Source of the DNA: Candidatus Saccharibacteria bacterium oral taxon 488
Lineage (GTDB): Bacteria > Patescibacteriota > Saccharimonadia > Saccharimonadales > Saccharimonadaceae
Reading direction: 5' to 3'
Assembly: GCA_013100805.1 (NCBI GenBank)
Contig: CP040000.1
Span: 434,001-498,000 of the forward strand
Length of the DNA stretch: 64,000 bases
Shown here piece by piece: positions 39,752-48,036 of the stretch (position 1 is the first letter of the stretch; each line of letters begins with the position of its first letter). The notes beneath the pieces are model-generated. The model was given only the letters and a program-made list of their open reading frames with translations, was not told where the DNA came from and made no database searches. The position numbers and the translations under genes were made by a program.

Positions 39752-41038
39752 CTATTTACTATTCAGCTCAACCAGCTTGTCGATCGTCTTGTCGGTGATC
39801 ATCCGATTCGCGATGTCACGGTGGACGTTTGGATCGTCAAATCGCGCGGCCAGCTTGGCATCCTTGCCGTACTGCTGCTTGAAGGTAGAAATTTGCCTAT
39901 CAAGCTCCTCGCGGCTAACCTCTACGCCCAGCTCCTTTGATAGCCCAGCCAGCACCAGGCCAGCCTTGACCCGCTTTTCAGCCGCTGGGCGAGCCTCTTT
40001 TTTCTGCCAATCGGCTTTATCTTTGAAGCCTTGCGTCTTTAGATACGAGTCCATTGTCAGGCCGCGATATGACAAATTCTGCATCAGATCTTGTTCAATT
40101 GACCGCAGCTGATCGTCGATCAACAGCTCTGGCAGCGCCACCTTGGAGCTATCCGCCAATTCCGCCACCAGCTCATCCTTGAGTTTCTCCTTGGCCTCGC
40201 GCTCTTTTTGCGCGGTGATTTCGCGCTTGATGTCGGCCTTGAGTTCTTTGACGTCGGTGAATGGGCCACATTTAGCGGCAAATTCATCATTGAGTTCCGG
40301 TAACTTCAGCTCATTTACTTTGTGCAGCGTCACACTAAACATCACCTTGGCGCCGGCCAGATTTTCAGCATGGTAATCCTTTGGAAATTCGAGGTCAAGA
40401 TCAAATGTCTCGCCGGCCTTGTGGCCAACCACACCCTCTTCAAAGCCGGGGATAAACTGACCGCCACCCAGCTTCAGGGCAAAGTCCTTGGCCGAACCGC
40501 CGTCAAACGCCACGCCGTCTTTCTTGCCGACAAAGTCGATGATCGCCTCATCACCTTCTTGAGCCGCACGCTTGACCTCGGCTTTATCGACAAAATTCTG
40601 CTGCATTCGCTCGATGATTTCGTCGACGTCCTTGGCATCAACCTTGACGGCCTGAGGCTTGGCCTTGAGCTTTTTGTAATCACCTAATTTGACCGGCGGC
40701 ACAACGGTCGCCTCGGCGGTGAACTCGACTTCTTGATTGGGGACAAATTTCTTGACCTCAACGCTCGGCCGCTCTAGCGCCTGCAGCTTCTCGTTCATAA
40801 AGGCCTCGGCGACCGCCTTGGACAGCGCGTTGTCTAGCACCTGCTCCTGGAGCGCCATTGGATTGACGTGCTTGGCAGCCACGCTGACCGGCACCTTACC
40901 CTTACGAAATCCCGGCACCTTGAGGTCGCGCGCCATCTTGGTCAGCGCCACCTGCTCGGCCGCATTTAGCTCGTCCGCCCCGAGCGTAATTGTCAAACAA
41001 ACGTTAGTATCTGATAGTTTCTTTACAGTAGTCTTCAT
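39752..41038 (-). CDS. tig: Trigger factor
   Basis: 428 aa. Ribosome-binding domain near residues 1-110 with GFRKGKVPVSV (the L23-binding GFRxGxxP signature at about residue 42), an FKBP-type PPIase domain (about 150-235, DEAIIDFVGKKDGVAFDGG and PGFEEGVVGHKAGE), then a helical chaperone domain. It folds nascent chains at the tunnel exit. TATAAT ends eight bases before the ATG; no Shine-Dalgarno sequence. Confidence 0.95.
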   Translation of the reverse strand: MKTTVKKLSDTNVCLTITLGADELNAAEQVALTKMARDLKVPGFRKGKVPVSVAAKHVNPMALQEQVLDNALSKAVAEAFMNEKLQALERPSVEVKKFVPNQEVEFTAEATVVPPVKLGDYKKLKAKPQAVKVDAKDVDEIIERMQQNFVDKAEVKRAAQEGDEAIIDFVGKKDGVAFDGGSAKDFALKLGGGQFIPGFEEGVVGHKAGETFDLDLEFPKDYHAENLAGAKVMFSVTLHKVNELKLPELNDEFAAKCGPFTDVKELKADIKREITAQKEREAKEKLKDELVAELADSSKVALPELLIDDQLRSIEQDLMQNLSYRGLTMDSYLKTQGFKDKADWQKKEARPAAEKRVKAGLVLAGLSKELGVEVSREELDRQISTFKQQYGKDAKLAARFDDPNVHRDIANRMITDKTIDKLVELNSK

Positions 41039-41046
41039 AACTACCT

Positions 41047-41052
41047 ATTATA
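41047..41052 (-). promoter_or_regulatory. -10 box (TATAAT) of tig, leaderless type
   Basis: Perfect TATAAT on the minus strand, eight bases before the ATG, in the 26-base gap after hisS. Confidence 0.5.
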
Positions 41053-41064
41053 ACAGGGGTAGTA

Positions 41065-42402
41065 CTAAATCTCAAACGCCGCGTCATCATCGCCGTCGTA
41101 GCGCCGATCCTTGACCACGCTGATCATGCGCTCGAGGCTGACTTTTTGCTCGGTTGACTCGATGAGATTTTTGATCGTGTAAACACCCGAAGCGACTTCT
41201 TCCTCGCCAACAAACGCTACGAATGGGATGTTCTTTTTGAGCGCGGTTTTCAGCCGCTTGTCTAACTTACGCCCGCTGAAATCTAACTCGGCCCGCACCC
41301 CCTCGCTACGCAGCGTCCGCGCCAAAGTATCTGCACCACCTAGCGATGCCGCGTCCACCGCGATGATGTACACATCGGTATGCGTCGTTAGTTTTGGCAG
41401 TAAGTCATGCACCTCGAGGAACTGCTGCATGGTCGTCGCACCGAGCCCCACGCCGACCGTAGCGACCGGCTCGACACCAAATAGTCCGACCAGCCCATCA
41501 TAGCGCCCGCCGCCGAATAGCGCTCGATTATTCTCCGGCGAATTATCAAAAAACTCAAACACCGTGCCAGTATAATAATCCAGCCCGCGCATCAGCGTCA
41601 CGTCGAACATCGCATTGCCGATGCCTTTCTGACGCAGCAGGGTCATCACTTGACGAAGCTGCTGGACGCTCGGGCTATCCGCCAGCTCCTCCGGCAGATC
41701 ATCGACACTGCGCATGCTAATTAGCTGCGCCAACTTTGGCAGGCCCGCTTTGGCTTCTTCTGATCCAAAAATCTCGATGGCTTGCTCGCGGAAAGCTTCC
41801 GGCGAAATCTTATTCTTGCGATCAAGCAGCCGCGTCATCATCTGGGCGCCGATCACATCGAGGCCGAGAAACCTGCTCATCAACTGATTGATCAGCTGGC
41901 GATTATTCACCCGCACGGTAAACATGTCTTCGCGCGCACCAAAGTTCATGATGCTGCGGTAGCCAAACTCAATAATCTCTGCGTCTGCCCACGGCCCCTC
42001 CGCGCCAAACAAATCAGCATTCAGCTGCCAAAACTCGCGCTCCCGACCACGCTGCGGCCGCTCATAGCGCATAAAATTAGCGATAGAATACAGTCTCGCC
42101 GGCATAGGCAGTTCCTGACGCCGCCCGGCCACCATGCGGGAAATCGATGGTGTCATCTCTGGGCGAATCGCCACTTGACGGCCACCACGATCGGTGAATA
42201 GATACGTCTGCTCGCCCGCTAACTCCTGCCCTGACTTGGCGGTGTAAATATCCAGCGGCTCGAGCAAGGGTGCGCCATATTCCTCGTACCCAAAACTCTG
42301 CGCCGTGGCGTGCCACACCTTGAAGATATAGTTTTGCAGGCGCTTATCCTCCGGGAAATAATCGCGCGCACCCTTATAACTCTGAGTTGATAAATTGCTC
42401 AT
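41065..42402 (-). CDS. hisS: Histidyl-tRNA synthetase
   Basis: 445 aa from MSNLSTQSYKGARDYFPEDK, whose GxRDYxP matches class II HisRS motif 1 context. Motif 2 is near FMRYERPQRGREREFWQLNADLF; the histidine loop GLDYYTGTVFEF is present, and GGGRYDGLVG is HisB-like. The C-terminal anticodon domain ends near residue 425. A longer frame starts 39 bases upstream but lies before the predicted transcription start. Confidence 0.95.
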   Translation of the reverse strand: MSNLSTQSYKGARDYFPEDKRLQNYIFKVWHATAQSFGYEEYGAPLLEPLDIYTAKSGQELAGEQTYLFTDRGGRQVAIRPEMTPSISRMVAGRRQELPMPARLYSIANFMRYERPQRGREREFWQLNADLFGAEGPWADAEIIEFGYRSIMNFGAREDMFTVRVNNRQLINQLMSRFLGLDVIGAQMMTRLLDRKNKISPEAFREQAIEIFGSEEAKAGLPKLAQLISMRSVDDLPEELADSPSVQQLRQVMTLLRQKGIGNAMFDVTLMRGLDYYTGTVFEFFDNSPENNRALFGGGRYDGLVGLFGVEPVATVGVGLGATTMQQFLEVHDLLPKLTTHTDVYIIAVDAASLGGADTLARTLRSEGVRAELDFSGRKLDKRLKTALKKNIPFVAFVGEEEVASGVYTIKNLIESTEQKVSLERMISVVKDRRYDGDDDAAFEI

Positions 42403-42412
42403 GGTTGCTTTT

Positions 42413-42441
42413 ATTGTGGCACAGTGGGGCAGATTTTTCAA
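42413..42441 (-). promoter_or_regulatory. Promoter of hisS
   Basis: TTGAAA, 17 bases, CACAAT on the minus strand; the -10 ends ten bases before the ATG, leaving a leader of three to four bases. Confidence 0.55.
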
Positions 42442-42471
42442 TGATAAAGACGAACGAGAGCTTGAAGTATA

Positions 42472-42999
42472 TCAACCGAGCACATGCTGCTGCAGCCAGC
42501 AATACATCGCTACAGTCGCTGCTGCGCCGACATTGATGGAGCGGGTCGAGCCGAACTGTTCAATGGCAATAATTTTATCTGCCGCCTGCGCCATTTCCTC
42601 GGAAATTCCTGGGCCCTCTTGACCAAACACCAACACCGCTCGCTTTGGCAAAGTCGTCTCTGACATATTGACGCTGCCCAGGATATTGTCAATCGCGATA
42701 ATTTCTCTGTTTTCAGCCCGCATTAACTCGATAAACTCCGCCGTCGAACCGACATAATGCACGTGCAGATATTTATCCGTCATCATGGCACCGCGCTTGT
42801 TCCATTGCCGCCTGCCGATGACGTAAATCTGCCGCACCCCAAACGCATTGGCGCTCCGAACAATCGTCCCCATGTTAAAATCCCGCTCGGTGTTCTCGAG
42901 GGCAATCACCAAGCCGTGATCCTTGGCATCCAACTCTTTTATAATCTCCGCCTCGCTCCGACCTTTGAATTTGTCAATCACATTTCGCGTATCTTCCAT
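42472..42999 (-). CDS. SpoU/TrmH family RNA 2'-O-methyltransferase
   Basis: 175 aa from the ATG at 42999. SPOUT motifs: ENTERDFNMGTIVRSANAFG (motif 1), VLVFGQEGPGIS (motif 2) and IEQFGSTRSINVGAAATVAMY (motif 3), which together form the knotted SAM site. It methylates a ribose in tRNA or rRNA; the target is not predictable. A TACAAT box ends seven bases before the ATG. Confidence 0.88.
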   Translation of the reverse strand: MEDTRNVIDKFKGRSEAEIIKELDAKDHGLVIALENTERDFNMGTIVRSANAFGVRQIYVIGRRQWNKRGAMMTDKYLHVHYVGSTAEFIELMRAENREIIAIDNILGSVNMSETTLPKRAVLVFGQEGPGISEEMAQAADKIIAIEQFGSTRSINVGAAATVAMYCWLQQHVLG

Positions 43000-43006
43000 C
43001 TCTGTT

Positions 43007-43012
43007 ATTGTA
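43007..43012 (-). promoter_or_regulatory. -10 box (TACAAT) of the TrmH-family gene, leaderless type
   Basis: TGC-TACAAT (extended -10) on the minus strand, seven bases before the ATG. Confidence 0.5.
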
Positions 43013-43053
43013 GCAAATGGGGATGAAAAAACAGAAAAACTTGACAAAAATCA

Positions 43054-43089
43054 TTGACATTTTTTCATATAAGTGATATATATATATCA
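43054..43089 (+). promoter_or_regulatory. Strong promoter with a palindromic -10 region, upstream of the gene at 43270
   Basis: TTGACA (43054-43059), 17 bases, TATATA (43077-43082). The -10 sits inside a perfect 16-base palindrome, TGATATATATATATCA (43074-43089), which could be an operator. Another TTGACA lies 13 bases upstream and one about 44 bases downstream. Confidence 0.6.
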
Positions 43090-43094
43090 GTTTT

Positions 43095-43269
43095 TGTTGA
43101 CATAAATTTGACTTATTGTCCAAAGGCGTTCATTGACAAGCAGACGACACAAGGTGAGATTTTGCTTCTTTTATGGCAAGAGGCGCGAAACCTCATCTTG
43201 TGTGTTATAGGATTGCACACGTCCATTTATCGGATGGCATGTCGCCAAAGATGCGGAGAAAGAGATACC
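43095..43269 (+). promoter_or_regulatory. Structured 5' leader of the gene at 43270
   Basis: About 175 bases of untranslated leader. ACACAAGGTGAG (43147-43158) pairs with CTCATCTTGTGT (43192-43203) over 12 bases with one G-U. The enclosed loop has its own TTGC/GCAA pairing, and a further GTGT/ACAC hairpin follows. The ribosome binding site GAGAAAGAG lies just after. Could be a riboswitch, attenuator or protein-binding leader; I do not recognise a known class. Confidence 0.4.
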
Positions 43270-43596
43270 ATGACTCACATGGTTAATATCGAGAACCTTT
43301 CGAATGCAGAGGTTCTCGCAATTCTTTTTAACAATTCCAGGCCCGTTGGTATGGGTATCTTCGCAGCTGCGCATGGCCCTCGAGAATTGAGCGTCGAGAT
43401 GGCGCAGTCGATCATCGACGAAAAAAAGAGGAGGGGTGGGAATATCTCCTTCGACTACCTCTTCGGGAGACCGTTGAAGGTGCTCCTCTCAAACGGACGG
43501 GAGCTGGACGCACAGCTCTACGACCGAGACAATGGAGGACCAGGAACCGCGGCGCAGCTCATTAATGAGCTGCGCAAGAAGAAGGGCTTGGCTTAG
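43270..43596 (+). CDS. Unknown 108-aa protein with structured leader
   Basis: Begins MTHMVNIENLSNAEVLAILF with a Shine-Dalgarno stretch upstream. The C-terminal half contains FDYLFGRPLKVLLS and LDAQLYDRDNGGPG, a compact, conserved-looking pattern of a kind often found in small uncharacterised bacterial and phage proteins. No function is assigned. It is a self-contained unit with promoter, leader and terminator; the frame continues upstream to 43054 but that part is not protein-like. Confidence 0.65.
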   Translation: MTHMVNIENLSNAEVLAILFNNSRPVGMGIFAAAHGPRELSVEMAQSIIDEKKRRGGNISFDYLFGRPLKVLLSNGRELDAQLYDRDNGGPGTAAQLINELRKKKGLA

Positions 43597-43604
43597 CGCC
43601 AGTC

Positions 43605-43682
43605 TAAGCATGACAAGTGAGCGGCGAAACACACATTGTCTCTCATCTGAGGCAACCCTATCCCGTCTGCTTGTCATGCTTA
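43605..43682 (+). repeat. 13-bp perfect inverted repeat in the 3' region of the gene at 43270
   Basis: TAAGCATGACAAG at 43605-43617 and its exact complement CTTGTCATGCTTA at 43670-43682, 52 bases apart, between the stop codon and the terminator. In RNA it would form a long-range stem. Confidence 0.7.
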
Positions 43683-43702
43683 CCATATATCTGCATAATA
43701 CC

Positions 43703-43725
43703 CCGAGGAGACATCCTCGGTTTTT
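43703..43725 (+). terminator. Rho-independent terminator after the gene at 43270
   Basis: CCGAGGA/TCCTCGG stem with a four-base loop followed by TTTTT. Confidence 0.9.
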
Positions 43726-43737
43726 ATAGTCAAACAA

Positions 43738-43764
43738 TATAAAACGATGAGCGCTGACTCATCG
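43738..43764 (-). terminator. Terminator of tRNA-Leu(CAG)
   Basis: On the minus strand CGATGAG/CTCATCG with a six-base loop, followed by TTTTATATTG; ten bases past the tRNA 3' end. Confidence 0.75.
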
Positions 43765-43773
43765 TATGATTCC

Positions 43774-43860
43774 TGGTGCGGATGAAAGGACTTGAACCTT
43801 CACGTACTTGCGTACACTAGCACCTGAAGCTAGCGCGTCTACCAATTCCGCCACATCCGC
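43774..43860 (-). tRNA. tRNA-Leu (anticodon CAG), CCA encoded
   Basis: 87 nt. Acceptor GCGGATG pairs with CATCCGC; D-arm GCGGAATTGGTAGACGC; anticodon loop TTCAGGT; long variable arm TGTACGCAAGTACG as in class II tRNAs; T-arm GGTTCAAGTCC. Encoded CCA. Confidence 0.95.
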
Positions 43861-43920
43861 GTGACTACCGAGTATTATACACGACCGGCCGCTCCTCCGC
43901 AAGGAGTTTGCCTAGCCGTT

Positions 43921-45525
43921 TCAGCCCACCAGCCGGCACCAAGCATTTAACTCTTCTGCCAGCTGCTTCATCGGCACGGCAGTCTTGATACCCGGCGCGA
44001 GGATGCCTTTTGGATCAAAGATGTGCTTGATTTTTGCATACAGATCACGCTCCTCGGGCGTGAGTGTTGGCTGGACAAACGCAGCCTTGAGCCGACCTTC
44101 GCCGCCAAATCCCGCAAACGACCCTTCGTGGCTAGTCACGATCCGCACCATGTCCGAGCAGAGTTTGAGGATACGCTGGCGGTCACTGACCTTTTTGCTC
44201 GAGAACACCGGATAGCTATTGATCATGCCAGTCGTCGCGTCGATAAACAGCGGCATGGCCACGCCGTATTCTTTCTCGAGTGCACGCATCGACTTGATAA
44301 AGCCGTCCAGCTGTACGCCCGGCAGCCATATCCCCGAGAATACCTGCGGCACGATACCATGCTCATCGGCGGGATGCTCCGCCAAGGTCAACACCGAATG
44401 GAGTGTAAACACCTCTTTCATTTCCATGTTGCGTAGCTCGACCTGCACAGCCGTACCACCACGAAGCGCACGAAGCAACTTCTTAGCAGCCTTATTGCGT
44501 GCTCGGTCTGAAAATGCGTGAAAGAGCGCCACTACCACGCCACCGCGATAGCATTCTTTCGGCGCCCACGCTAGTTTCTTGCCCTGTGCCGCCGCCCGCG
44601 AAAAGAGCCGCCCGTCGATCAGCTCGACGGTCGAGGCGCCCACTTGCAGCGCCGTGTCGACCGCCGCCTGCGCTGCATTCATTGAACTATACGCCGCGCT
44701 CACCACGGTCAATTCCGGATGGATGAAGTCAGCCTTCATAATTAGTTCGCCGATGATACCGAGGCTGCCTTGAGCGCCGACAAACAGCGGCGTGAGGTCA
44801 AACGAGCCGTCGCGCTGCCGCACCTGAGCGATACTCGAAAAGCCAGCCATCTCTGGCGCGCTAGCATCAATCCGAGCGATCAGCGCTTCATTATCGGTTA
44901 TCAAATTATCCAGCTGCCGGTACAGTTCGCCCTCAAACGTTGCCAGGCCCTTTTTCTTGCTCAGCTCGCGCTTTGACAGCCGGCCGGTCTGCACGATATC
45001 GCCACTTGACAAGACAACTTCCATCTGGTGAATCGACTGGCTCAATAGACCATACGCCGAGGACAGCATGCCAGCCACTTCAGTACTAATTGCGCCGCCA
45101 ATCGTCCCATCCTCACCCGTCAATGAAATTTCCGGCAAGCCCAAGCCTTTATGCGTTGACAGAACCGCTTGCGCCGCTCTGTGAGAAATACCCGACTGGA
45201 GGTGAATCAACTGTTGTTTAGGGTCAATTCCGACGACATTATGCATATGCGCCGACATGTCGATGGCGATGCCACGCCCAATCGCCGCACCTGTACTGTC
45301 CGTGCCGCATCCACGCGCATACACTGGCAAGACGTGGCCTTTCTCCGCTAGCTGCGAACAAAACCGCAAAATCTTGCGCACATCACTCGTATCTGCTACT
45401 CGTGCGATCAACTCCGGCCGGCGCGCAAGCACGCTCCCGTCCCGCTGCGCATCCGCCAGAGCACCGTCATGCGTCACCACTTCACCCGTCAGATGTTCAT
45501 TCAAATACGTCGCAACCTTTTTCAT
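43921..45525 (-). CDS. FAD-binding oxidoreductase (GlcD/D-lactate dehydrogenase-like), 534 aa
   Basis: A PCMH-type FAD domain occupies about residues 25-215: VLPVYARGCGTDSTGAAIGR is the pyrophosphate loop and SLTGEDGTIGGAISTEVAG the second FAD motif. The C-terminal cap (FAD-oxidase C type) contains NSYPVFSS and ends near IFDPKGILAPGIK, the classical ending of glycolate and D-lactate dehydrogenases. It probably oxidises a 2-hydroxyacid; the substrate is uncertain. No iron-sulfur domain. Start at 45525 chosen by homology of the N-terminus. Confidence 0.85.
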   Translation of the reverse strand: MKKVATYLNEHLTGEVVTHDGALADAQRDGSVLARRPELIARVADTSDVRKILRFCSQLAEKGHVLPVYARGCGTDSTGAAIGRGIAIDMSAHMHNVVGIDPKQQLIHLQSGISHRAAQAVLSTHKGLGLPEISLTGEDGTIGGAISTEVAGMLSSAYGLLSQSIHQMEVVLSSGDIVQTGRLSKRELSKKKGLATFEGELYRQLDNLITDNEALIARIDASAPEMAGFSSIAQVRQRDGSFDLTPLFVGAQGSLGIIGELIMKADFIHPELTVVSAAYSSMNAAQAAVDTALQVGASTVELIDGRLFSRAAAQGKKLAWAPKECYRGGVVVALFHAFSDRARNKAAKKLLRALRGGTAVQVELRNMEMKEVFTLHSVLTLAEHPADEHGIVPQVFSGIWLPGVQLDGFIKSMRALEKEYGVAMPLFIDATTGMINSYPVFSSKKVSDRQRILKLCSDMVRIVTSHEGSFAGFGGEGRLKAAFVQPTLTPEERDLYAKIKHIFDPKGILAPGIKTAVPMKQLAEELNAWCRLVG

Positions 45526-45583
45526 AGTCCCCCTTTTTCTGTTAATTTCATGATAGCACGGTCGAGGTGGAGCGTAAAGTGTA

Positions 45584-45612
45584 TTGCCTGGGCGCAGCGG
45601 GTCATGTATAAT
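45584..45612 (+). promoter_or_regulatory. Promoter of the tRNA-Leu(TAG)-tRNA-Val unit
   Basis: TTGCCT, 17 bases, TATAAT. The tRNA begins about 46 bases after the predicted start. Confidence 0.7.
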
Positions 45613-45664
45613 TAAGGGGTGGATGCGCCTGACAACATGACGCACCTCCTTGACAAGTAGTTAT

Positions 45665-45749
45665 GCGGATGTGGTGGAATTGGTAGACACGCATGCCTTA
45701 GGAGCATGTGCCTCACGGCGTGAAGGTTCAAGTCCTTTCATCCGCACCA
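45665..45749 (+). tRNA. tRNA-Leu (anticodon TAG), CCA encoded
   Basis: 85 nt. Acceptor GCGGATG/CATCCGC, anticodon loop CTTAGGA, class II variable arm TGCCTCACGGCG, T-arm GGTTCAAGTCC. Its acceptor and T-arm match tRNA-Leu(CAG) at 43774. Confidence 0.95.
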
Positions 45750-45763
45750 AGGTTTTATTTTAT

Positions 45764-45840
45764 GGGAGATTAGCTCAGTTGGCTAGAGCGCACGATTCAC
45801 ATTCGTGAGGTCACAGGTTCGAGCCCTGTATTTCCCACCA
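45764..45840 (+). tRNA. tRNA-Val (anticodon CAC), CCA encoded
   Basis: 77 nt. GGGAGAT/ATTTCCC acceptor, D-arm GCTCAGTTGGCTAGAGC, anticodon stem CACGA/TCGTG with loop TTCACAT, T-arm ACAGGTTCGAGCCCTGT. Fourteen bases after tRNA-Leu, probably one transcript. Confidence 0.95.
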
Positions 45841-45849
45841 TTTGGTATT

Positions 45850-46320
45850 ATGCAAAAATTCAACAGTTTAGATAGCCGCCTCAACGAGATAACCAAGCGC
45901 CTTGATAGTATAGACCGACGGCTCGGTAGTCTCGAGAAAGATCAGGCTGAGTCTAAGTCAGCAACACAACACACCGTCCACTGCCTCAACCGCCACCCAG
46001 CGCCATGGACATTCGGTCAGCACCCAGACGACTACAAGGGCCCGGTTTGGATTCGAATTACTCCTGCTACCGGCAACGCCAACAAACCGCACACTGTTCG
46101 CATCCTCTGGGGCCAGTACTTATTTGAGCGAGAGCTATATATTCCTGACGGACCGCTCAGCCTGACTCATCACAAGACCAATCTTGGCTCAATCCCGCTG
46201 CAAATCAACGTCGAGCCAGCAGCTACCGTCACTGTCGGACAAGGCCCACCGCCTGATGAAGAGTGGATAAACATCGATGAGGGTTGGACGCGGTTGGCTG
46301 GGGTGCCGATTTATCAATAA
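45850..46320 (+). CDS. Unknown 156-aa protein encoded directly after tRNA-Val
   Basis: The ATG is nine bases after the tRNA CCA end. Residues 1-40 form a predicted coiled coil (LDSRLNEITKRLDSIDRRLG and a following heptad). The C-terminal domain is beta-rich (PVWIRITPATGNANK, HTVRILWGQYLFERELYIPD), possibly a jelly-roll or immunoglobulin-like fold. No promoter or Shine-Dalgarno sequence is seen, so expression may depend on tRNA 3' processing. Function unknown. Confidence 0.65.
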   Translation: MQKFNSLDSRLNEITKRLDSIDRRLGSLEKDQAESKSATQHTVHCLNRHPAPWTFGQHPDDYKGPVWIRITPATGNANKPHTVRILWGQYLFERELYIPDGPLSLTHHKTNLGSIPLQINVEPAATVTVGQGPPPDEEWINIDEGWTRLAGVPIYQ

Positions 46321-46416
46321 GTATAGTGTTACATAATCCTTGATAGACCCACTTGATTTAAGATTAGGAATAGAGAGATATTTGCTTCTCTATGCTTGAT
46401 AAATATTTTTTATCCC

Positions 46417-46422
46417 TATAAT
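46417..46422 (+). promoter_or_regulatory. -10 box (TATAAT) of the ADP-ribosylglycohydrolase gene, leaderless type
   Basis: Perfect TATAAT seven bases before the ATG; TTGATA lies 15 bases upstream. Confidence 0.5.
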
Positions 46423-46429
46423 AACCTGC

Positions 46430-47392
46430 ATGAGTGATTCTATGATAAACAACGCCAAAGGTATGCTGACAGGATTAGCGGTTGGCGATGCATTGGGGAT
46501 GGTGTCCGAATTTGAACAGCCCGGGACATTTCCATATGTTGATGAAATGAGAGCTGGCGGGCCGTTTAACCTACCGAAAGGATACTGGACGGACGACACA
46601 TCAATGGCACTTTGTCTAGCCGAAAGCCTGCTCAACAACGGAGGATATGATTCATATGATGTGATGGGCAATTTTACTCGGTGGCGCAATGAGGGATATT
46701 TAAGTTCCACCGGCTTTTGTTTTGACTGCGGCGGACAGATTCAAGCGGCTATTCGTGATTTTGAAAGCGATAAAAGTGCTTGGGTTGCTAAAGATACTCC
46801 ACGCACTGAGGCTGCTGGCAATGGTGCAATTATGCGATTAGCTCCGGTAGTGTTAGCGGCATTCAAGCATCGCTCAGAAAAAGATATCCTTGCCATGGTT
46901 CGTTTGTCGGCCAGAGAGACGCACTACTCATTTGAAGCAGAGGCTGGCGCTGAAGTTTTCGCTGCACTACTCATTCGAGCAATGAAAGCTAATGGAAATA
47001 AAACCAAAGTAGAAGACATTGATAGTCTAAGTACCAGTAACCTGTTTGATGATATTTGGCGGCGCGTTAGACAACCACAGGAGCTGAATACTAGCGGTTA
47101 TATCATTCATAGTTTACAGGTTGCGTGGTGGGCGTTTCAAACCTACGACTCGTTCAGAGATGGCATGCTAGCTGTCGTAAACCTCGGCGGTGATTCCGAT
47201 ACAAACGGTGCAATCTATGGACAGTTGGCGGGTGCATTTTATGGATATGAAGCAATCCCCACAACCTGGCGCCATGATTTATATGATGAGGCAAATATCA
47301 CAAAGAAGGCTGAGTTGCTATATTTGATGGATAGCTGTGAAATTTTAGTAAGTCGTTTTGAAATCGATAAGCTACCGCCCACTCGTCAATAA
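46430..47392 (+). CDS. ADP-ribosylglycohydrolase (DraG/ARH family)
   Basis: 320 aa. Motifs for the two Mg ions and ADP-ribose are present: GLAVGDALGM, YWTDDTSMALCLAES, the GNGAIMRLAPV loop, and NLGGDSDTNGAIYGQLAGA. These enzymes remove ADP-ribose from proteins or small molecules. No ADP-ribosyltransferase is seen nearby. The gene begins a run of plus-strand single-gene units with leaderless starts. Confidence 0.9.
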   Translation: MSDSMINNAKGMLTGLAVGDALGMVSEFEQPGTFPYVDEMRAGGPFNLPKGYWTDDTSMALCLAESLLNNGGYDSYDVMGNFTRWRNEGYLSSTGFCFDCGGQIQAAIRDFESDKSAWVAKDTPRTEAAGNGAIMRLAPVVLAAFKHRSEKDILAMVRLSARETHYSFEAEAGAEVFAALLIRAMKANGNKTKVEDIDSLSTSNLFDDIWRRVRQPQELNTSGYIIHSLQVAWWAFQTYDSFRDGMLAVVNLGGDSDTNGAIYGQLAGAFYGYEAIPTTWRHDLYDEANITKKAELLYLMDSCEILVSRFEIDKLPPTRQ

Positions 47393-47409
47393 ACCGCGTA
47401 AATTACGTG

Positions 47410-47415
47410 TATAAT
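47410..47415 (+). promoter_or_regulatory. -10 box (TATAAT) of the oligoribonuclease gene, leaderless type
   Basis: Perfect TATAAT seven bases before the ATG. Confidence 0.5.
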
Positions 47416-47422
47416 AAGTATC

Positions 47423-48004
47423 ATGGAGGCTACCGTGATCCCGTACGACCCACTTCCACCCGGCCTCTTTGTCTGGATGGATTTGGAGTATACGACGACC
47501 GATGTTGATACGGCGCGGATACTTGAAGTCGCGGCGATTATTACCAACCGCCAGTTGGAGCAAATCGGCGAGCCGTTTTCTTTAACCTGCAAGCCCGATG
47601 ACTTCTCTGGGCATTCTATGCCTGAATCAGTTGTCGATATGCACACGCGAAATGGCCTACTGGACGATGTCTCTGCATCAAAATATAACGAGGCCGCACT
47701 CGAAAAGCAAGCGCTCAACTGGCTACAGCAAACCGCAAATGATGCTGTTTTAATTCACTGCGGCTATTATCTGCAATGCGATCGCGAGATCCTCGCAAAG
47801 CGCATGCCCGCGCTGTACGAGCGTTTGGGATTCCGGCAACTTGACGTGCGCTGCGCTGAAGAAATGGCCGATACCTGGACGAGCCGGGGGCGATATCGAC
47901 GAACCAGCCGCCACAATCATCGCGCGCTTGGCGATGTGAGGGAGGCAATCCTGCTAGCTGGGAAGTACAAAGAGCGGTTTGTGCCCAAGATATCACTAAA
48001 CTAA
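47423..48004 (+). CDS. orn: Oligoribonuclease-like 3'-5' exonuclease (DEDD family)
   Basis: 193 aa. Exo I is VWMDLEYTTTD with the DxE pair, Exo II IHCGYYLQCDREIL, and Exo III HNHRALGDVREAI with His and Asp five residues apart (DEDDh type). This matches oligoribonuclease, which degrades two- to five-nucleotide RNAs. The flanking basic segment TSRGRYRRTSR is shifted from E. coli Orn, so another DEDDh exonuclease is possible. Confidence 0.82.
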   Translation: MEATVIPYDPLPPGLFVWMDLEYTTTDVDTARILEVAAIITNRQLEQIGEPFSLTCKPDDFSGHSMPESVVDMHTRNGLLDDVSASKYNEAALEKQALNWLQQTANDAVLIHCGYYLQCDREILAKRMPALYERLGFRQLDVRCAEEMADTWTSRGRYRRTSRHNHRALGDVREAILLAGKYKERFVPKISLN

Positions 48005-48036
48005 ATAACTTCCATATTTCGAGGAGATATGAGAGT

